Source: Anomaloglossus baeobatrachus
Taxonomy: Eukaryota > Chordata > Amphibia > Anura > Aromobatidae
Reading direction: 5' to 3'
Length of the DNA: 64,000 nucleotides
Assembly: GCF_048569485.1 (NCBI RefSeq)
Contig: NC_134353.1
Coordinates: 702,448,958-702,512,957 of the forward strand
The number at the start of each line of letters is the position of its first letter. Position 1 is the first letter of the stretch. The notes beneath the pieces were generated by a model, which worked only from the letters and a program-made list of their open reading frames with translations, was not told where the DNA came from and did no database searches. Positions 1-9,342 of this stretch are shown one piece after another. The position numbers were made by a program, and so were the translations under genes.

Positions 1-12
1 GAGCCAGCTTAT

Positions 13-370
13 AATAAATGCAATCTGTCATCAGGTTTTTGCCACCTAATCTGAGAGCGGCATAACAATGGGGCAGAGATCCTGAGTCCACAGATGCTTC
101 TCTTACTGGGCTACTTGGTGTAGTGTTGATAAAATCACTGATTAATCAGCAGTACACTATCATTAGAGGACTACTTGGTGTGCTGCCAGGTAGTCCAGCA
201 TATCCATGAGCTTTGTATAACTGCTAGATCTTCAGCAAAGAAAACATTGATTTTATCAAAATGACATCAAACAGCTCAGTAAGTGACACATCACTGAAAT
301 CAGGGGCTCTGTCTCTACATTATGCTGCTGTCAGATGTGGAGGGAAAATCTGGTGACAGATTCCCTTTAA
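13..370. mobile_element. T2/Kolobok-like MITE, copy 1
   Basis: Non-coding element of about 360 bp. The right end reads GGTGACAGATTCCCTTTAA and finishes in a TTAA target site (367-370); the left end is worn but keeps AATCTGTCATCAGG. A second copy at 13897-14244 shares the whole interior (for example GAGGACTACTTGGTGTGCTG), so the two define one family. TTAA targets and AAAGGGAA termini fit the T2/Kolobok group described in Xenopus. It has no coding capacity. Confidence 0.7.
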
Positions 371-400
371 TAACCTCATCAGTTCATCCTGGGTGTATAA

Positions 401-762
401 GGCTATGTGCGCACGTTGCGTAAATACATGCAGTTACGCTGCGCTTTGTAGCGCAGCGTAACTGCATGCATCCTGCGTCCCCTGCACAGTCTATGGAGAT
501 TGTGCAGGGGCCGTGTGCACGTGGCGTTTTAGAGCGCAGCGCTTCGGCTACTGCCGAAGCGCTGCGTTCTAAGAAGTGACATGTCACTTCTTCCGTGCGC
601 TTTGCCGGCAGCTCCTGCTCTGTCTATGGGAGGAGCTGCAGGCAGAGCGCATGGAATCGGCGCTCACTACGGACATTTCTGCAGCGATTTAAAGCGCACA
701 TGTGCTCTTCAGATCACTGCAGAAATTTCTGCAGTGACTGTATGCAACGTGCGCACATAGCC
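401..762. mobile_element. PIF/Harbinger-like MITE, copy 1
   Basis: Terminal inverted repeats GGCTATGTGCGCACGTTGC and GCAACGTGCGCACATAGCC bound a G+C-rich palindromic interior of about 360 bp. The left flank is TAA (398-400) and the right flank TCA. Sister copies at 12775-13127 (TAA both sides) and 38938-39318 (TTA both sides) show the 3-bp TWA target duplication typical of PIF/Harbinger. Short open frames inside it are by-products of palindromic sequence. Confidence 0.7.
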
Positions 763-984
763 TCACTGCCACAGATCTTACCAGGAGCAGCAGGATCTGA
801 TAAGATGAATAGCGCACAATGCAGTTTGCATTCGTGTCTGCTTTTCTTACTGTTCTCTCTTCATGGAAGAATGATACAATGACTACTGAGAAGACAAGTA
901 GGGACATAACTGGCTGTCTGTATTGTGTATAAATTGCACAATGACTTTTTTTCCCTTACAAAACAGGATTTATCTAGCCAAGTA

Positions 985-1300
985 AGGCCTTGTGCGCACA
1001 CTGTGGTTTTTGCCTCGGAATTGCTGTGGTTTTGGGTGCAGAATCGGTGCAGTTTGTGTTCATAAACTTCATGCAGTCCTTCCCCAGCAAAGTCTGATAA
1101 ATCTAAAACGCTGTGCGCACGTTGCTTCTTTTTTCCTTACAGGTTTTGCTGCAGATTTTCTGCAGCAAAAAGAAGCAGCATGTCACTTCTTTTCTGCGTT
1201 TTTTCCCTGCGTTATGGCATTGACAAGGTTGAAGAAAAAAAAAATCATTTTTGGGCGTTTTTTCTGCCAGAGGGTGCATTTTTCACTGGAGAAACAAATA
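985..1300. mobile_element. Degraded MITE related to the GGCTATGTGCGCAC family
   Basis: It begins TAAGGCCTTGTGCGCACA, close to the terminal repeat of the element at 401-762, with another GTGCGCACGTTGC block near 1112 and poly-A/T-rich worn sequence to the right. No clear right end was found. Non-coding. Confidence 0.45.
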
Positions 1301-1811
1301 AGGTGAAAAATGTTAGTGATTGTGTGGCCTTTAAATAAACTGTCAAGATTCTCCTGTGTTGTCACGTGACTTCCAAGTATGTGATTTGCATACTCACTGC
1401 CACATTCTGATTAGGAACACAAGGGAATTGAGACCGCGTACGCATGTATGCAAATCACATACTTGTGTTCATGTGACCGGCCGCTCTCTTCTGCAAAATG
1501 GAGTGTGCGCACTGAAAGAATTCAGGAGTCTGCAGTCACACGCTGATTGCAGTCTATCATCAGAAGACTAGCCAGCCCCCTCTTAAATCTATAGCCTGAT
1601 TGTTTATACTTAATTTATATGATCCAGTTTCCTTACTGTTACACCTACCTAGCAGTCTATAGGCTTAGTATCCTACAGATATATCTTGATTTTCCGATCA
1701 GATAGAGAGCTGCAGCGCTGAATGCACTGTGCATGATATTCCAGATTCTGGGGCACACATTGTCTCTGCAGGTTATCCTCATGTTTTAAATCTTTTATTC
1801 CTTTTCTTTAG
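1301..1811. other. ARVCF intron sequence, no gene seen
   Basis: Intronic DNA leading to the acceptor of the exon at 1812. It contains an inverted pair around 1366-1400 and 1441-1470 (CAAGTATGTGATTTGCATAC and its complement), suggesting a small worn palindromic repeat. Nothing coding is visible. Confidence 0.5.
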
Positions 1812-1962
1812 TGGTCTACCTATATCCGTGCTACAGTCCGGAAGGAGAGAGGCCTGCCAGTTCTGGTTGAGTTACTTCAGTCGGATTCAGACAAAGTAGT
1901 AAGGGCTGTTGCCATAGCTCTGAGGAATCTTTCCATGGACCGGCGCAACAAAGACTTGATTG
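1812..1962 (+). CDS. ARVCF: ARVCF internal coding exon (armadillo repeat region)
   Basis: First exon of ARVCF visible in the window. ARVCF is a p120-family catenin that binds the juxtamembrane tail of classical cadherins at adherens junctions and also enters the nucleus. The exon follows a pyrimidine-rich acceptor ending TTTAG and stops at a GTATGT donor; 151 nt give 50 codons plus one base (phase 1 out). The peptide starts [14 protein letters not shown] and contains [18 protein letters not shown], the helix-rich armadillo pattern that, as I recall it, is nearly identical in human ARVCF. The next exon (12002) completes the split Gly codon, so the frame is continuous. The downstream intron is about 10 kb and almost entirely transposons. 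The paralogues CTNND1, CTNND2 and PKP4 are less likely given the C-terminal exons and the neighbouring COMT. Confidence 0.93.
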
Positions 1963-2188
1963 GTATGTGCTTAGAAGTGCCGTCTGTCACTAAATTCTCA
2001 CAATTTATTTTTTAAAATGCTAGTGTCCTTGGCATGAAAATGATTGACAAGTTCTATAGTATATTCTCTCTACTCTACATGGTATGAGAAGCTGTTAGTG
2101 CTGATGGCCTTTATACCTACAAATAATGTGCTGTCATCATCTAATTACTCCTGATAATAGCAAGTGACATTAATCTATATATAAAATA

Positions 2189-3779
2189 CAGTTGGGCTCA
2201 GAAATATTTGGACAGTGACCGTATCTCCGTGATTTGCTCTCTGCTTGCCACTATTTTTTATTTCAAACTAAACAACTGAGATGTAATTGAAGTGGAGACT
2301 TTCAGGTTTAATTAAAGGGGTTGATCAGAAATATCCTGTGAAACTCTTTAGGAATTACAACCATTTTCCTACAAAGCCTCCTCATTTCAGGAGCTCAAAA
2401 GTAATTGGACAAATTTACTTTGCCATAAATAAAATGTTCATTTCTAGTACTTAGAGAATCCTTTGCAGGCAAAGACTGCCTGACGTGTTGAAGCCATGGA
2501 TGTCGCCAGACGCTGGGTGTCCTCATTTGTGATGCTTTGCTAGGCCTTTACTGCAGCTGGCTTCTCTTGTCGCATGTTTGTGAGTCTGTCTTAATGCGAA
2601 ATGCATGCTCAATGTGTTGAGATCTGGTAATTTACTGGGCAATTGAAGAATATTCCACTTTTTTTACCTTTTTAAACTCCTGGGTTGCTTTCTTAGTGTG
2701 TATTGGGTCATTGTCCATCTGTGAAGCACCGATCCATCAACCTTGCTGCATTTGGTTGAATCTGAGCAGAGCATATAGTCCTGAACACTACAGACTTCAT
2801 CCGGCTGCTTCTGTCTTCCGTCACATCATCAGTAACACTGGTGACCCAGTGCCATTGGAAGACATGCATGCCAGTGCCATCACACTGCCTCCACCATGTT
2901 TCCTTTCCAGAACTGGGCTGATTTCTTTAGATTATTTTGGGGGGCAAAGTCTAATATGGCCTTCCTATTTTTAAGGCTGATTAATGGTTTGCACCTTGTG
3001 GTGAACCCCACTGTACTCGCTCTCAAGAAATCTTCTTCTCTTTTATGATATACTTTTATTGCGGGAACACTCGCTTCCTGTAGATTGTTTTCTGACTTGG
3101 GTGGATGCTGTGAAGGGGTTTCTATTTACTACGGAAATGATTTTGTAATTATCCATTATCATGGAAACAAGTCTGCAATAATCCACCACTATTATTGCCT
3201 TATGTGGACATTCAGGCCTTTTTGATTTCCCAAGCTTACCAGTGTTTTGTGGGTTTGGTGGTTTGGTTTTTTTTTTTTTTGTTTTTTGTTTTTTTTGCAG
3301 AATGTACTAAACTGTTGATTTGTCCACTTCTAACCTTTCTGCTATCTCTCTGTATTTCTTCTTTTTTAGTTTTTGTTTTTTTTCAGCCAAATGGTCTTTC
3401 TATTGCATTGAGAGCTCCTTTGACCGCATGTTGTAGGTTCACAAGCACAGCGTCTGACTGCAAATGCCACAACTGGAATCAGCTTGAGACTTTTTACCTG
3501 CTTTAAATGTTGATGGATTAACGAGGAAATAGCCGATGCAGCCCATTAAAGATTTTTTTAGATAATTTTTTAATTACTGTTGTTCCCTTTGAAAAAAGAC
3601 AGCTACATATTAAAGAGCTGTACTTCCTAATCCCTTACTCCAATTAGTATGTAAATACCCTCAAATAAAGCTGAGAGTCTGCACCAAATTGAGGATATCA
3701 CTGTCTCTTGACTATGTTTTGGTAAACGTCCAAAATACCAAAACATAGGTCCAAAAATATTTGAAAAGTGACACAACTC
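2189..3779 (-). mobile_element. Tc1-like DNA transposon, decayed, long terminal inverted repeats
   Basis: About 1.6 kb flanked by TA dinucleotides (2187-2188 and 3780-3781). The ends, TACAGTTGGGCTCAG on the left and TAGAGTTGTGTCAC on the right (complement), continue into inverted repeats of more than 200 bp: a CAGACTCTCAGCTTTA-type block and a TTAGGAATTACA-type block occur at both ends in opposite orientation. The interior carries worn transposase sequence on the - strand. Such long-IR Tc1/mariner elements are common in fish and amphibians. It sits inside an ARVCF intron and can no longer encode an enzyme. Confidence 0.8.
2660..3100 (-). pseudogene. Tc1-like transposase remnant
   Basis: On the - strand, 2683-2721 reads as MDNDPIHTKKATQEF, matching the conserved QMDNDPKHTAKATQEF block around the second catalytic Asp of Tc1-type DDE transposases. 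Further upstream on the same strand (2780-2900) come the V/MALACMSSNGTG-like block and worn sequence with stop codons. These pieces identify the element; no intact frame survives. Confidence 0.75.
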
Positions 3780-3795
3780 TATATATAGATAGTTA

Positions 3796-5357
3796 TAGTC
3801 ATGGCCGAAACTGTTGCCACCATTGAAATTGTTCCAGAAAATGAAGTATTTCTCCCAGAACATTATTGCAGTTACACATGCTTTGTTATATAGGTTTATT
3901 TCCTTTTGTGTGGAAAGACAAATTAGATATAACTTCACCGAAAACCGCCAAAAATGGGCCAGATAAAATTGTTTGCACCTTTCCAAAATTGTGAGTAAAC
4001 AACTTTCTTTCAAGCATAATATGCTTGTTCAAACTCACCTGTGGCTAGAAACCGGTATGGGCAATATGAAAATCACACCTGAAACTAGATAAGAAGAGAA
4101 GTTGACTCAATGTTTGCATTGTGTGTCTGTGTGTGCCATACTAAGCATGGCGAAAAGAAAAAGAATAGAACTCTCTTTAGGACTTGAGAAAAAAAATTGT
4201 TGAAGATATAAACAATCTCAAGGTTACAAGTCCATCTCCAGAGATCTTGATGTTCCTTTGTCCACAGTGCGCAACATAATCAAGAAGTTTACAGCCCATG
4301 ACACTGTAACTAATCACTCAAGATGTGGGTGGCAGTAAAAAAAAATTGATGAAAGCTTGCGACGCAGGATAGTCCAAATGGTGGATAAGCAGCCCCAATC
4401 AAGTTACAAGCAAAATCAAGCTGGCCTGCAGGCTCAGGGTGCATCAGTGTCAGTGCAAACGATCTGTTGGCATTTGAATAAAATGAAACACTATGACAGG
4501 AGACCTAAGAGGACCCCACTGCTTAGTTTGCCAAAATGTGAGTAAGCAAAAATCCTTCTGGGAAAGCATCTTGTGGACAGATGAGGCCACGATACAGCTT
4601 TTTTGTAAAGCACATCATTCTTCTCTTTAGTGAAAACAGAATGAGGCCTACAAAGAAAACACAGTATCTACAATCAAATATGGTGGACGTTGAAACATGT
4701 ATTGGGGTTGTTTTGCTGCCTCTGGGACTAGGTGCCTTGACTGTGTACAAAGTATCATGAATTCTGAAGACTACCAAAAGATTTTAGATCGCACTGTAGT
4801 GCCCAGTGTCAAAGCTGGGTTTGCTTGCGTCCTAGGTCATGGGTCTTCCAGCAGGACAATGACCCGAACATACTTCAAAAAGTACCCAGAAATGGATGGA
4901 AGCAAAAAGCACGAGAGTTCTGAAGTGGCAGCAACGAGTCCTAAATCCAATTGAACACCTGTGGAGAGATCTTAAAACTGTTGTTGGGAGAAGGCACCTC
5001 CAAATATGAGATACCTGGAGCAGTTTGCAAAAGAGAGGTCTAGAATTCCAGTGGAGAGGTGTAAGAAGCTTGTTGATGATTATAGGGAAGAGATTGATTG
5101 ATTGCAGTTATTTATTCCAAAGGATGTGCAACCAAATAAGTTGAGGTTGCCAACAATTTTGTTCTGCCCATTTTTGGAGTTTTATGTCAAATTATATCCA
5201 ATTTGCTGTTTGTTTGTTTTTTGTTTTTTTTTTTGTTTTTTGTGGTGTTCCAATGCACAAAAAGGAAATAAACATGTATAATTGCAATAATTTTCTGGGA
5301 GAAATGCTTCATTTTCTGGAACAATTTCAAGGGTGCCAACACTTTTGGCCATGACTG
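3796..5357 (+). mobile_element. Tc1-like DNA transposon, decayed
   Basis: About 1.56 kb between TA dinucleotides (3794-3795 and 5358-5359). The inverted ends are strong: AGTCATGGCCGAAACTGTTG on the left and, in complement, AGTCATGGCCAAAAGTGTTG on the right, followed in both by GAAATTGTTCCAGAAAATGA. The pairing extends about 90 bp. A broken transposase lies inside on the + strand. It begins only 14 bp after the preceding Tc1-like element, in the same TA-rich target stretch. Confidence 0.88.
4147..5107 (+). pseudogene. Tc1-like transposase, broken
   Basis: The frame begins MAKRKRIELSLGLEK and soon shifts. Later pieces are clearly Tc1 transposase: MYWGCFAASGTRCLDC at 4697-4744, then IMNSEDYQKILDRTVVPS, and after a further shift the block encoding NPIEHLWRDLKTVVGRR near 4950-4990 (catalytic third-acid region). 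A full-length enzyme of this family is about 340 residues. This copy has several stops and shifts in both the DNA-binding and catalytic parts and is inactive. Confidence 0.85.
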
Positions 5358-5359
5358 TA

Positions 5360-5672
5360 CAAAGAGGAGTGTGTGTATGTATATAATGTATTTCATTCTG
5401 TATACCGTAGACTTTCTCTGCTTTCTGTAAGGTTATGCAGAGACTGCACCAGTATGTAGCTGCAGAAGTGAAGGAGGCAGAGATTAGTTTTCAGCTGTGG
5501 ATTGATGTTGAGAATATTTTTCCTTTTTATGTGCATTGAATTCACATCACATGAAAAGTAACCGCCACGTTTCCAAGCAACGCAAGGGAAGCCAAGGCTG
5601 AGGATATAAATATTTAAGAGAATAGCTCAGAGAAGGGAATAGTCTTGAAAGTTTTATATTTTTACAGTAGGT
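5360..5672. other. Short stretch of ARVCF intron between transposons
   Basis: About 310 bp of apparently unique intronic DNA separating the second Tc1-like element from the DIRS element. No coding or repeat structure was recognised. Confidence 0.5.
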
Positions 5673-5721
5673 AAGAAGGGAATTTTGTTTACTTACCGTA
5701 AATTCCTTTTCTTCTAGCTCC

Positions 5722-5856
5722 AATTGGGAGACCCAGACAGTGGGTGTATAGCTACTGCCCTCTGGAGGCCGCACAAAGAACTACACTTAAAAGTGTAAGG
5801 CCCCTCCCCTTCTGGCTATACACCCTCCCGTAGGAGTACAGATTCCTCAGTTTTAG
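5722..5856. repeat. DIRS element 1, left inverted terminal repeat
   Basis: 135 bp beginning AATTGGGAGACCCAGACAGT. Its complement is found at 11738-11872 with no difference that I could see. Outside it (5673-5721) lies the end-specific extension that is mirrored in the internal complementary region. Confidence 0.92.
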
Positions 5857-5996
5857 TACCAAGGCAAGAAGGAGGAAAGCCAATAACAGTTTCAAAAACA
5901 AATTAAATCCGATAACACGATCGGAGAACTTAAGAAACAACATGAACAACATGTGCACCCGAAAAAACGAAACCCTAAGAACAAATAGGGCGGGTG

Positions 5997-6096
5997 CTGG
6001 GTCTCCCAATTGGAGCTAGAAGAAAAGGAATTTACGGTAAGTAAACAAAATTCCCTTCTTCTTTTTCGCTCCTAATTGGGAGACCCAGACAGTGGG
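5997..6096. repeat. DIRS element 1, internal complementary region (ICR)
   Basis: The first part (5997-6060) is the complement of the left end (5673-5737, AAGAAGGGAATTTTG and onward). The second part (6061-6096, CTTTTTCGCTCCTAATTGGG and onward) is the complement of the right end (11851-11885). Read through, it reproduces the two element ends joined head to tail, the classic DIRS template for making the circular intermediate. Confidence 0.9.
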
Positions 6097-6163
6097 ACGT
6101 CCAAAAGCAGTCCCTGGGTGGGTAAAAAGATACCACATGAACGGGCTGTCAGACAGCCTCTTC

Positions 6164-7708
6164 CTACAGGTGGGCCACCGCCGCCTGAAGGACCTGTCTA
6201 CCTAGGCTGGCATCTGCCGAAGCGTAGGTATGCACTTGATAGTGTTTGGTAAACGTGTGCAGACTCGACCAGGTAGCCGCCTGGCACACTTGCTGAGCCG
6301 TAGCCTGATGCCGTAATGCCCAGGACGCACCCACGGCTCTGGTAGAATGGGCCTTCAGTCCAGATGGAATCGGAAGCCCAGCAGAACGGTATGTGTGAAG
6401 AATTGGTTCCTTGATCCATCGCGCCAGGGTGGATTTGGAAGCTTGCGATCCCTTATGCTGACCAGCGACTAGGACAAAGAGCGCATCCGAACGGCGTAGA
6501 GCCGCCGTGCGAGAAATGTAAATCCTGAGTGCTCTCACCAGGTCCAACAGATGTAAACCCTTTTCAAATTGGTGAACTGGATGCGGACACAAAGATGGTA
6601 AGGTGATATCCTGATTGAGATGAAAGGAAGAAACCACCTTGGGAGAAAACTCTGGAATTGGACGCAGTACTACCTTGTCTTGGTGAAACACCAGGAAGGG
6701 AGATTTGCAAGATAACGCCGCTAGCTCGGACACTCTTCGAAGAGACGTGACCGCCACAAGAAAAACTACCTTTTGTGAAAGCCGAGAAAGGGGAACCTCT
6801 TTCAAAGGCTCGAAAGGCGGCTTCTGGAGAGCAATGAGAACCTTGTTCAGATCCCAGGGTTCCAATGGCCGTCTGTAAGGAGGAACGATATGACAAACTC
6901 CTTGGAGAAACGTGCGTACTTTAGAAAGCTGTGCCAAGCGCTTCTGAAAGAATACGGATAGCGCGGAGACTTGACCCTTAAGAGAGCTAAGCGACAAACC
7001 TTTTTCCAACCCAGACTGCAGGAAGGAAAGAAAAATTGGCAATGCAAATGGCCAGGGAGAAAACCCTTGAGCCAAGCACCACGCTAAGAATATCTTCCAC
7101 GTTCTGTGATAGATCTTAGCTGAGGATGGTTTTCTAGCCTGTCTCATTGTGGCAACAACCTCCTGAGATAAACCTGAGGCCGCTAGGATCCAGGACTCAA
7201 TGGCCACACAGTCAGGTTCAGGGCCGCAGAATTCAGATGGAAAAACGGCCCTTGAGACAGCAAATCTGGACGGTCTGGTAGTGTCCACGGTTGGCCTACC
7301 GTGAGATGCCACAGATCCGGGTACCACGACCTTCTTGGCCAATCTGGAGCGACGAGTATGGCTCGATGGCAGTCGGACCTGATTTTCCGGAGAACTCTGG
7401 GTAACAATGCTAGAGGTGGGAACACATAGGGGAGTCGGAATTGCGACCAATCCTGAACCAAGGCGTCTGCCGCCAATGCTCGGTGATCGTGAGACCGTGC
7501 CATGAAAACTGGGACCTTGTTGTTGTGCCGTGACGCCATCAGATCGACGTCCGGCGTCCCCCAGCGGCAACAGATCTGCTGAAACACGTCCGGGTGAAGG
7601 GACCATTCTCCTGCGTCCATGCCCTGGCGACTGAGAAAGTCTGCTTCCCAGTTTTCCACGCCTGGGATGTGAACTGCGGATATGGTGGACGCTCTGCTTT
7701 CCACCCAC
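6164..7708 (-). CDS. DIRS element 1, tyrosine recombinase frame
   Basis: Open frame of up to 514 codons; the true start is unknown, and the first 180 residues overlap the RT-RNase H frame in another phase. The recombinase proper runs from about residue 185 (ARKPSSAKIYHRTW, core-binding helices) to the end. Catalytic signatures are visible: the first Arg in SLRRVSELAAL (about R325), the H-x-x-R box in KAHSTRAVGAS (about H454/R457) and the nucleophile region TFTKHYQ (about Y490). In DIRS elements this enzyme inserts the circular DNA copy by strand exchange. It overlaps its upstream partner by about 525 bp, as is usual in the family, and looks whole. Confidence 0.9.
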   Translation of the reverse strand: MGGKQSVHHIRSSHPRRGKLGSRLSQSPGHGRRRMVPSPGRVSADLLPLGDAGRRSDGVTAQQQGPSFHGTVSRSPSIGGRRLGSGLVAIPTPLCVPTSSIVTQSSPENQVRLPSSHTRRSRLAKKVVVPGSVASHGRPTVDTTRPSRFAVSRAVFPSEFCGPEPDCVAIESWILAASGLSQEVVATMRQARKPSSAKIYHRTWKIFLAWCLAQGFSPWPFALPIFLSFLQSGLEKGLSLSSLKGQVSALSVFFQKRLAQLSKVRTFLQGVCHIVPPYRRPLEPWDLNKVLIALQKPPFEPLKEVPLSRLSQKVVFLVAVTSLRRVSELAALSCKSPFLVFHQDKVVLRPIPEFSPKVVSSFHLNQDITLPSLCPHPVHQFEKGLHLLDLVRALRIYISRTAALRRSDALFVLVAGQHKGSQASKSTLARWIKEPILHTYRSAGLPIPSGLKAHSTRAVGASWALRHQATAQQVCQAATWSSLHTFTKHYQVHTYASADASLGRQVLQAAVAHL

Positions 7709-9342
7709 GTCAAAATCCGTTGGACTTCTTGAAAAGCTTGGCGACTGCGTGTTCCCCCTTGGTGGTTGATGTAAGCCACCGCCTTAGAATTGTCCGACTG
7801 AATCCGAATCTGCTTGCCTTCCAGCCATTGTTGGAAGGCTCGCAGGGCAAGATAGATTGCTCTGATTTCCAGAACATTGATCTGCAGGGTGGACTCTTCC
7901 AGAGTCCACATTCCCTGAGCCCTGTGGTGGAGATACACCGCTCCCCACCCTGATAGGCTCGCATCCGTCGTGACCACTGCCCAGGACGGGGGAAGGAACG
8001 ACTTTCCCTGTGACAATGAGGTGGGGAGAAGCCACCAACGGAGAGAGTCCTTGGCAGTCTGAGAGAGGGAGACAGTCCTGTCGAGGGACGTCGATTTCCC
8101 GTCCCATTGGCGTAGAATGTCCCATTGTAGAGGGCGCAGATGAAACTGCGCGAACGGGACTGCCTCCATTGCTGCTACCATCTTTCCTAGGAAATGCATG
8201 AGGCGCCTCAGTGAGTGCGACTGGCTCTGAAGGAGAGATTGCACTCCAGTCCGTAGCGAGCACTGCTTGTCCAGTGGAAGCCTCACTATCGCTGAGAGAG
8301 TATGAAACTCCATGCCAAGATAAGTCAGAGATTGGGTCGGGGTTAGATGAGACTTTGGAAAGTTGATAATCCACCCGAAACTCTGGAGAGTGTCTAGTGC
8401 CACCTTCAGACTGTGTTGGCATGCCTCTTGAGAGGGTGCCTTTATAAGCAGGTCGTCTAGATACGGGATGACCGAGTGACCCTGCGAGTGCAGAACAGCT
8501 ACTACTGCTGCCATGACCTTGGTGAAGACCCGGGGGGCTGTTGCCAGACCGAAAGGTAACGCTACGAACTGTAGGTGTTCGTCGTGTATGACGAAGCGTA
8601 GGAAACGCTGATGCTCTGGTGCGATCGGCACGTGGAGATACGCATCCTTGATATCTATTGATGCTAGAAAATCTCCTTGAGACATTGAGGCTATGACGGA
8701 GCGTAGGGATTCCATCCGGAACCTCCTGACTTTTACGTGTCTGTTGAGCAACTTTAGATCCAGGACGGGCCGATACGATCCGTCCTTTTTTGGGACCACA
8801 AACAGATTGGAGTAAAAACCGTGACCTTGTTCCTGAAGCGGGACGGAGGTCACCACTCCTTCCGCCTTTAGAGCGGCCACCGCCTGCAACAGAGCATCGG
8901 CTCGGTCTGGTGGTGGAGAAGTTCTGAAGAAACGAGTTGGCGGACGAGAACTGAACTCTATCCTGTACCCGTGAGACAGAATATCCCTCACCCAACGGTC
9001 TTTGACGTGTGACAGCCAGATGTCGCCAAAGTGGGAAAGCCTCCCACCGACCGCGGGTGTGAGAATCGGAGACCGCAAGTCAGGAGGACGCCGTCTTGGC
9101 AACGGTTCCTCCGGCTGTCCTTTTTGGGCGTGACCGAGACCTCCCAGAATCTGAGCGTCTCTGGTCCTTTTGAGTCTTTTTTGACGAGGCGAATTGGGAC
9201 CTGCCCGGTCCTCAAAAGGACCGATAACCAGACTGACCCTTCCTCTGTTGGGGCTTGTTTTGTCTGTGTTGCGGTAAGGAAGAGTCCTTACCCTTGGAGT
9301 GTTTGATGATTTCATCCAAACGCTCTCCAAACAATCGGTCAC
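7183..9342 (-). CDS. DIRS element 1, reverse transcriptase-RNase H frame
   Basis: Open frame of 719 codons. Reverse transcriptase spans about residues 165-345, with FVVPKKDGSYRPVLDLK, the first catalytic Asp in LASIDIKDAYLH, the ALPFGLATAPRVFTK turn and the active-site box YLDDLLIKA (about 294-297). RNase H spans about 455-570, with VTTDASLSGWGA, an acidic residue in EIRAIYLAL, QSDNSKAVAYINHQGG and GVENWEADFLSR. The tail, about 595-690 (GTPDVDLMASR to VAPDWPRRSWYP), is a conserved DIRS segment that the literature relates to a Dam-like methyltransferase; I cannot verify activity. It overlaps gag upstream and the recombinase downstream and looks whole. Confidence 0.92.
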   Translation of the reverse strand: MTDCLESVWMKSSNTPRVRTLPYRNTDKTSPNRGRVSLVIGPFEDRAGPNSPRQKRLKRTRDAQILGGLGHAQKGQPEEPLPRRRPPDLRSPILTPAVGGRLSHFGDIWLSHVKDRWVRDILSHGYRIEFSSRPPTRFFRTSPPPDRADALLQAVAALKAEGVVTSVPLQEQGHGFYSNLFVVPKKDGSYRPVLDLKLLNRHVKVRRFRMESLRSVIASMSQGDFLASIDIKDAYLHVPIAPEHQRFLRFVIHDEHLQFVALPFGLATAPRVFTKVMAAVVAVLHSQGHSVIPYLDDLLIKAPSQEACQHSLKVALDTLQSFGWIINFPKSHLTPTQSLTYLGMEFHTLSAIVRLPLDKQCSLRTGVQSLLQSQSHSLRRLMHFLGKMVAAMEAVPFAQFHLRPLQWDILRQWDGKSTSLDRTVSLSQTAKDSLRWWLLPTSLSQGKSFLPPSWAVVTTDASLSGWGAVYLHHRAQGMWTLEESTLQINVLEIRAIYLALRAFQQWLEGKQIRIQSDNSKAVAYINHQGGTRSRQAFQEVQRILTWVESRASTISAVHIPGVENWEADFLSRQGMDAGEWSLHPDVFQQICCRWGTPDVDLMASRHNNKVPVFMARSHDHRALAADALVQDWSQFRLPYVFPPLALLPRVLRKIRSDCHRAILVAPDWPRRSWYPDLWHLTVGQPWTLPDRPDLLSQGPFFHLNSAALNLTVWPLSPGS

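Noticed and set aside
7784-8995. 403-codon frame on the - strand overlapping the DIRS RT frame
   Set aside because: Out-of-phase shadow of the RT-RNase H frame. Ser/Arg/Gly-rich with no motif.
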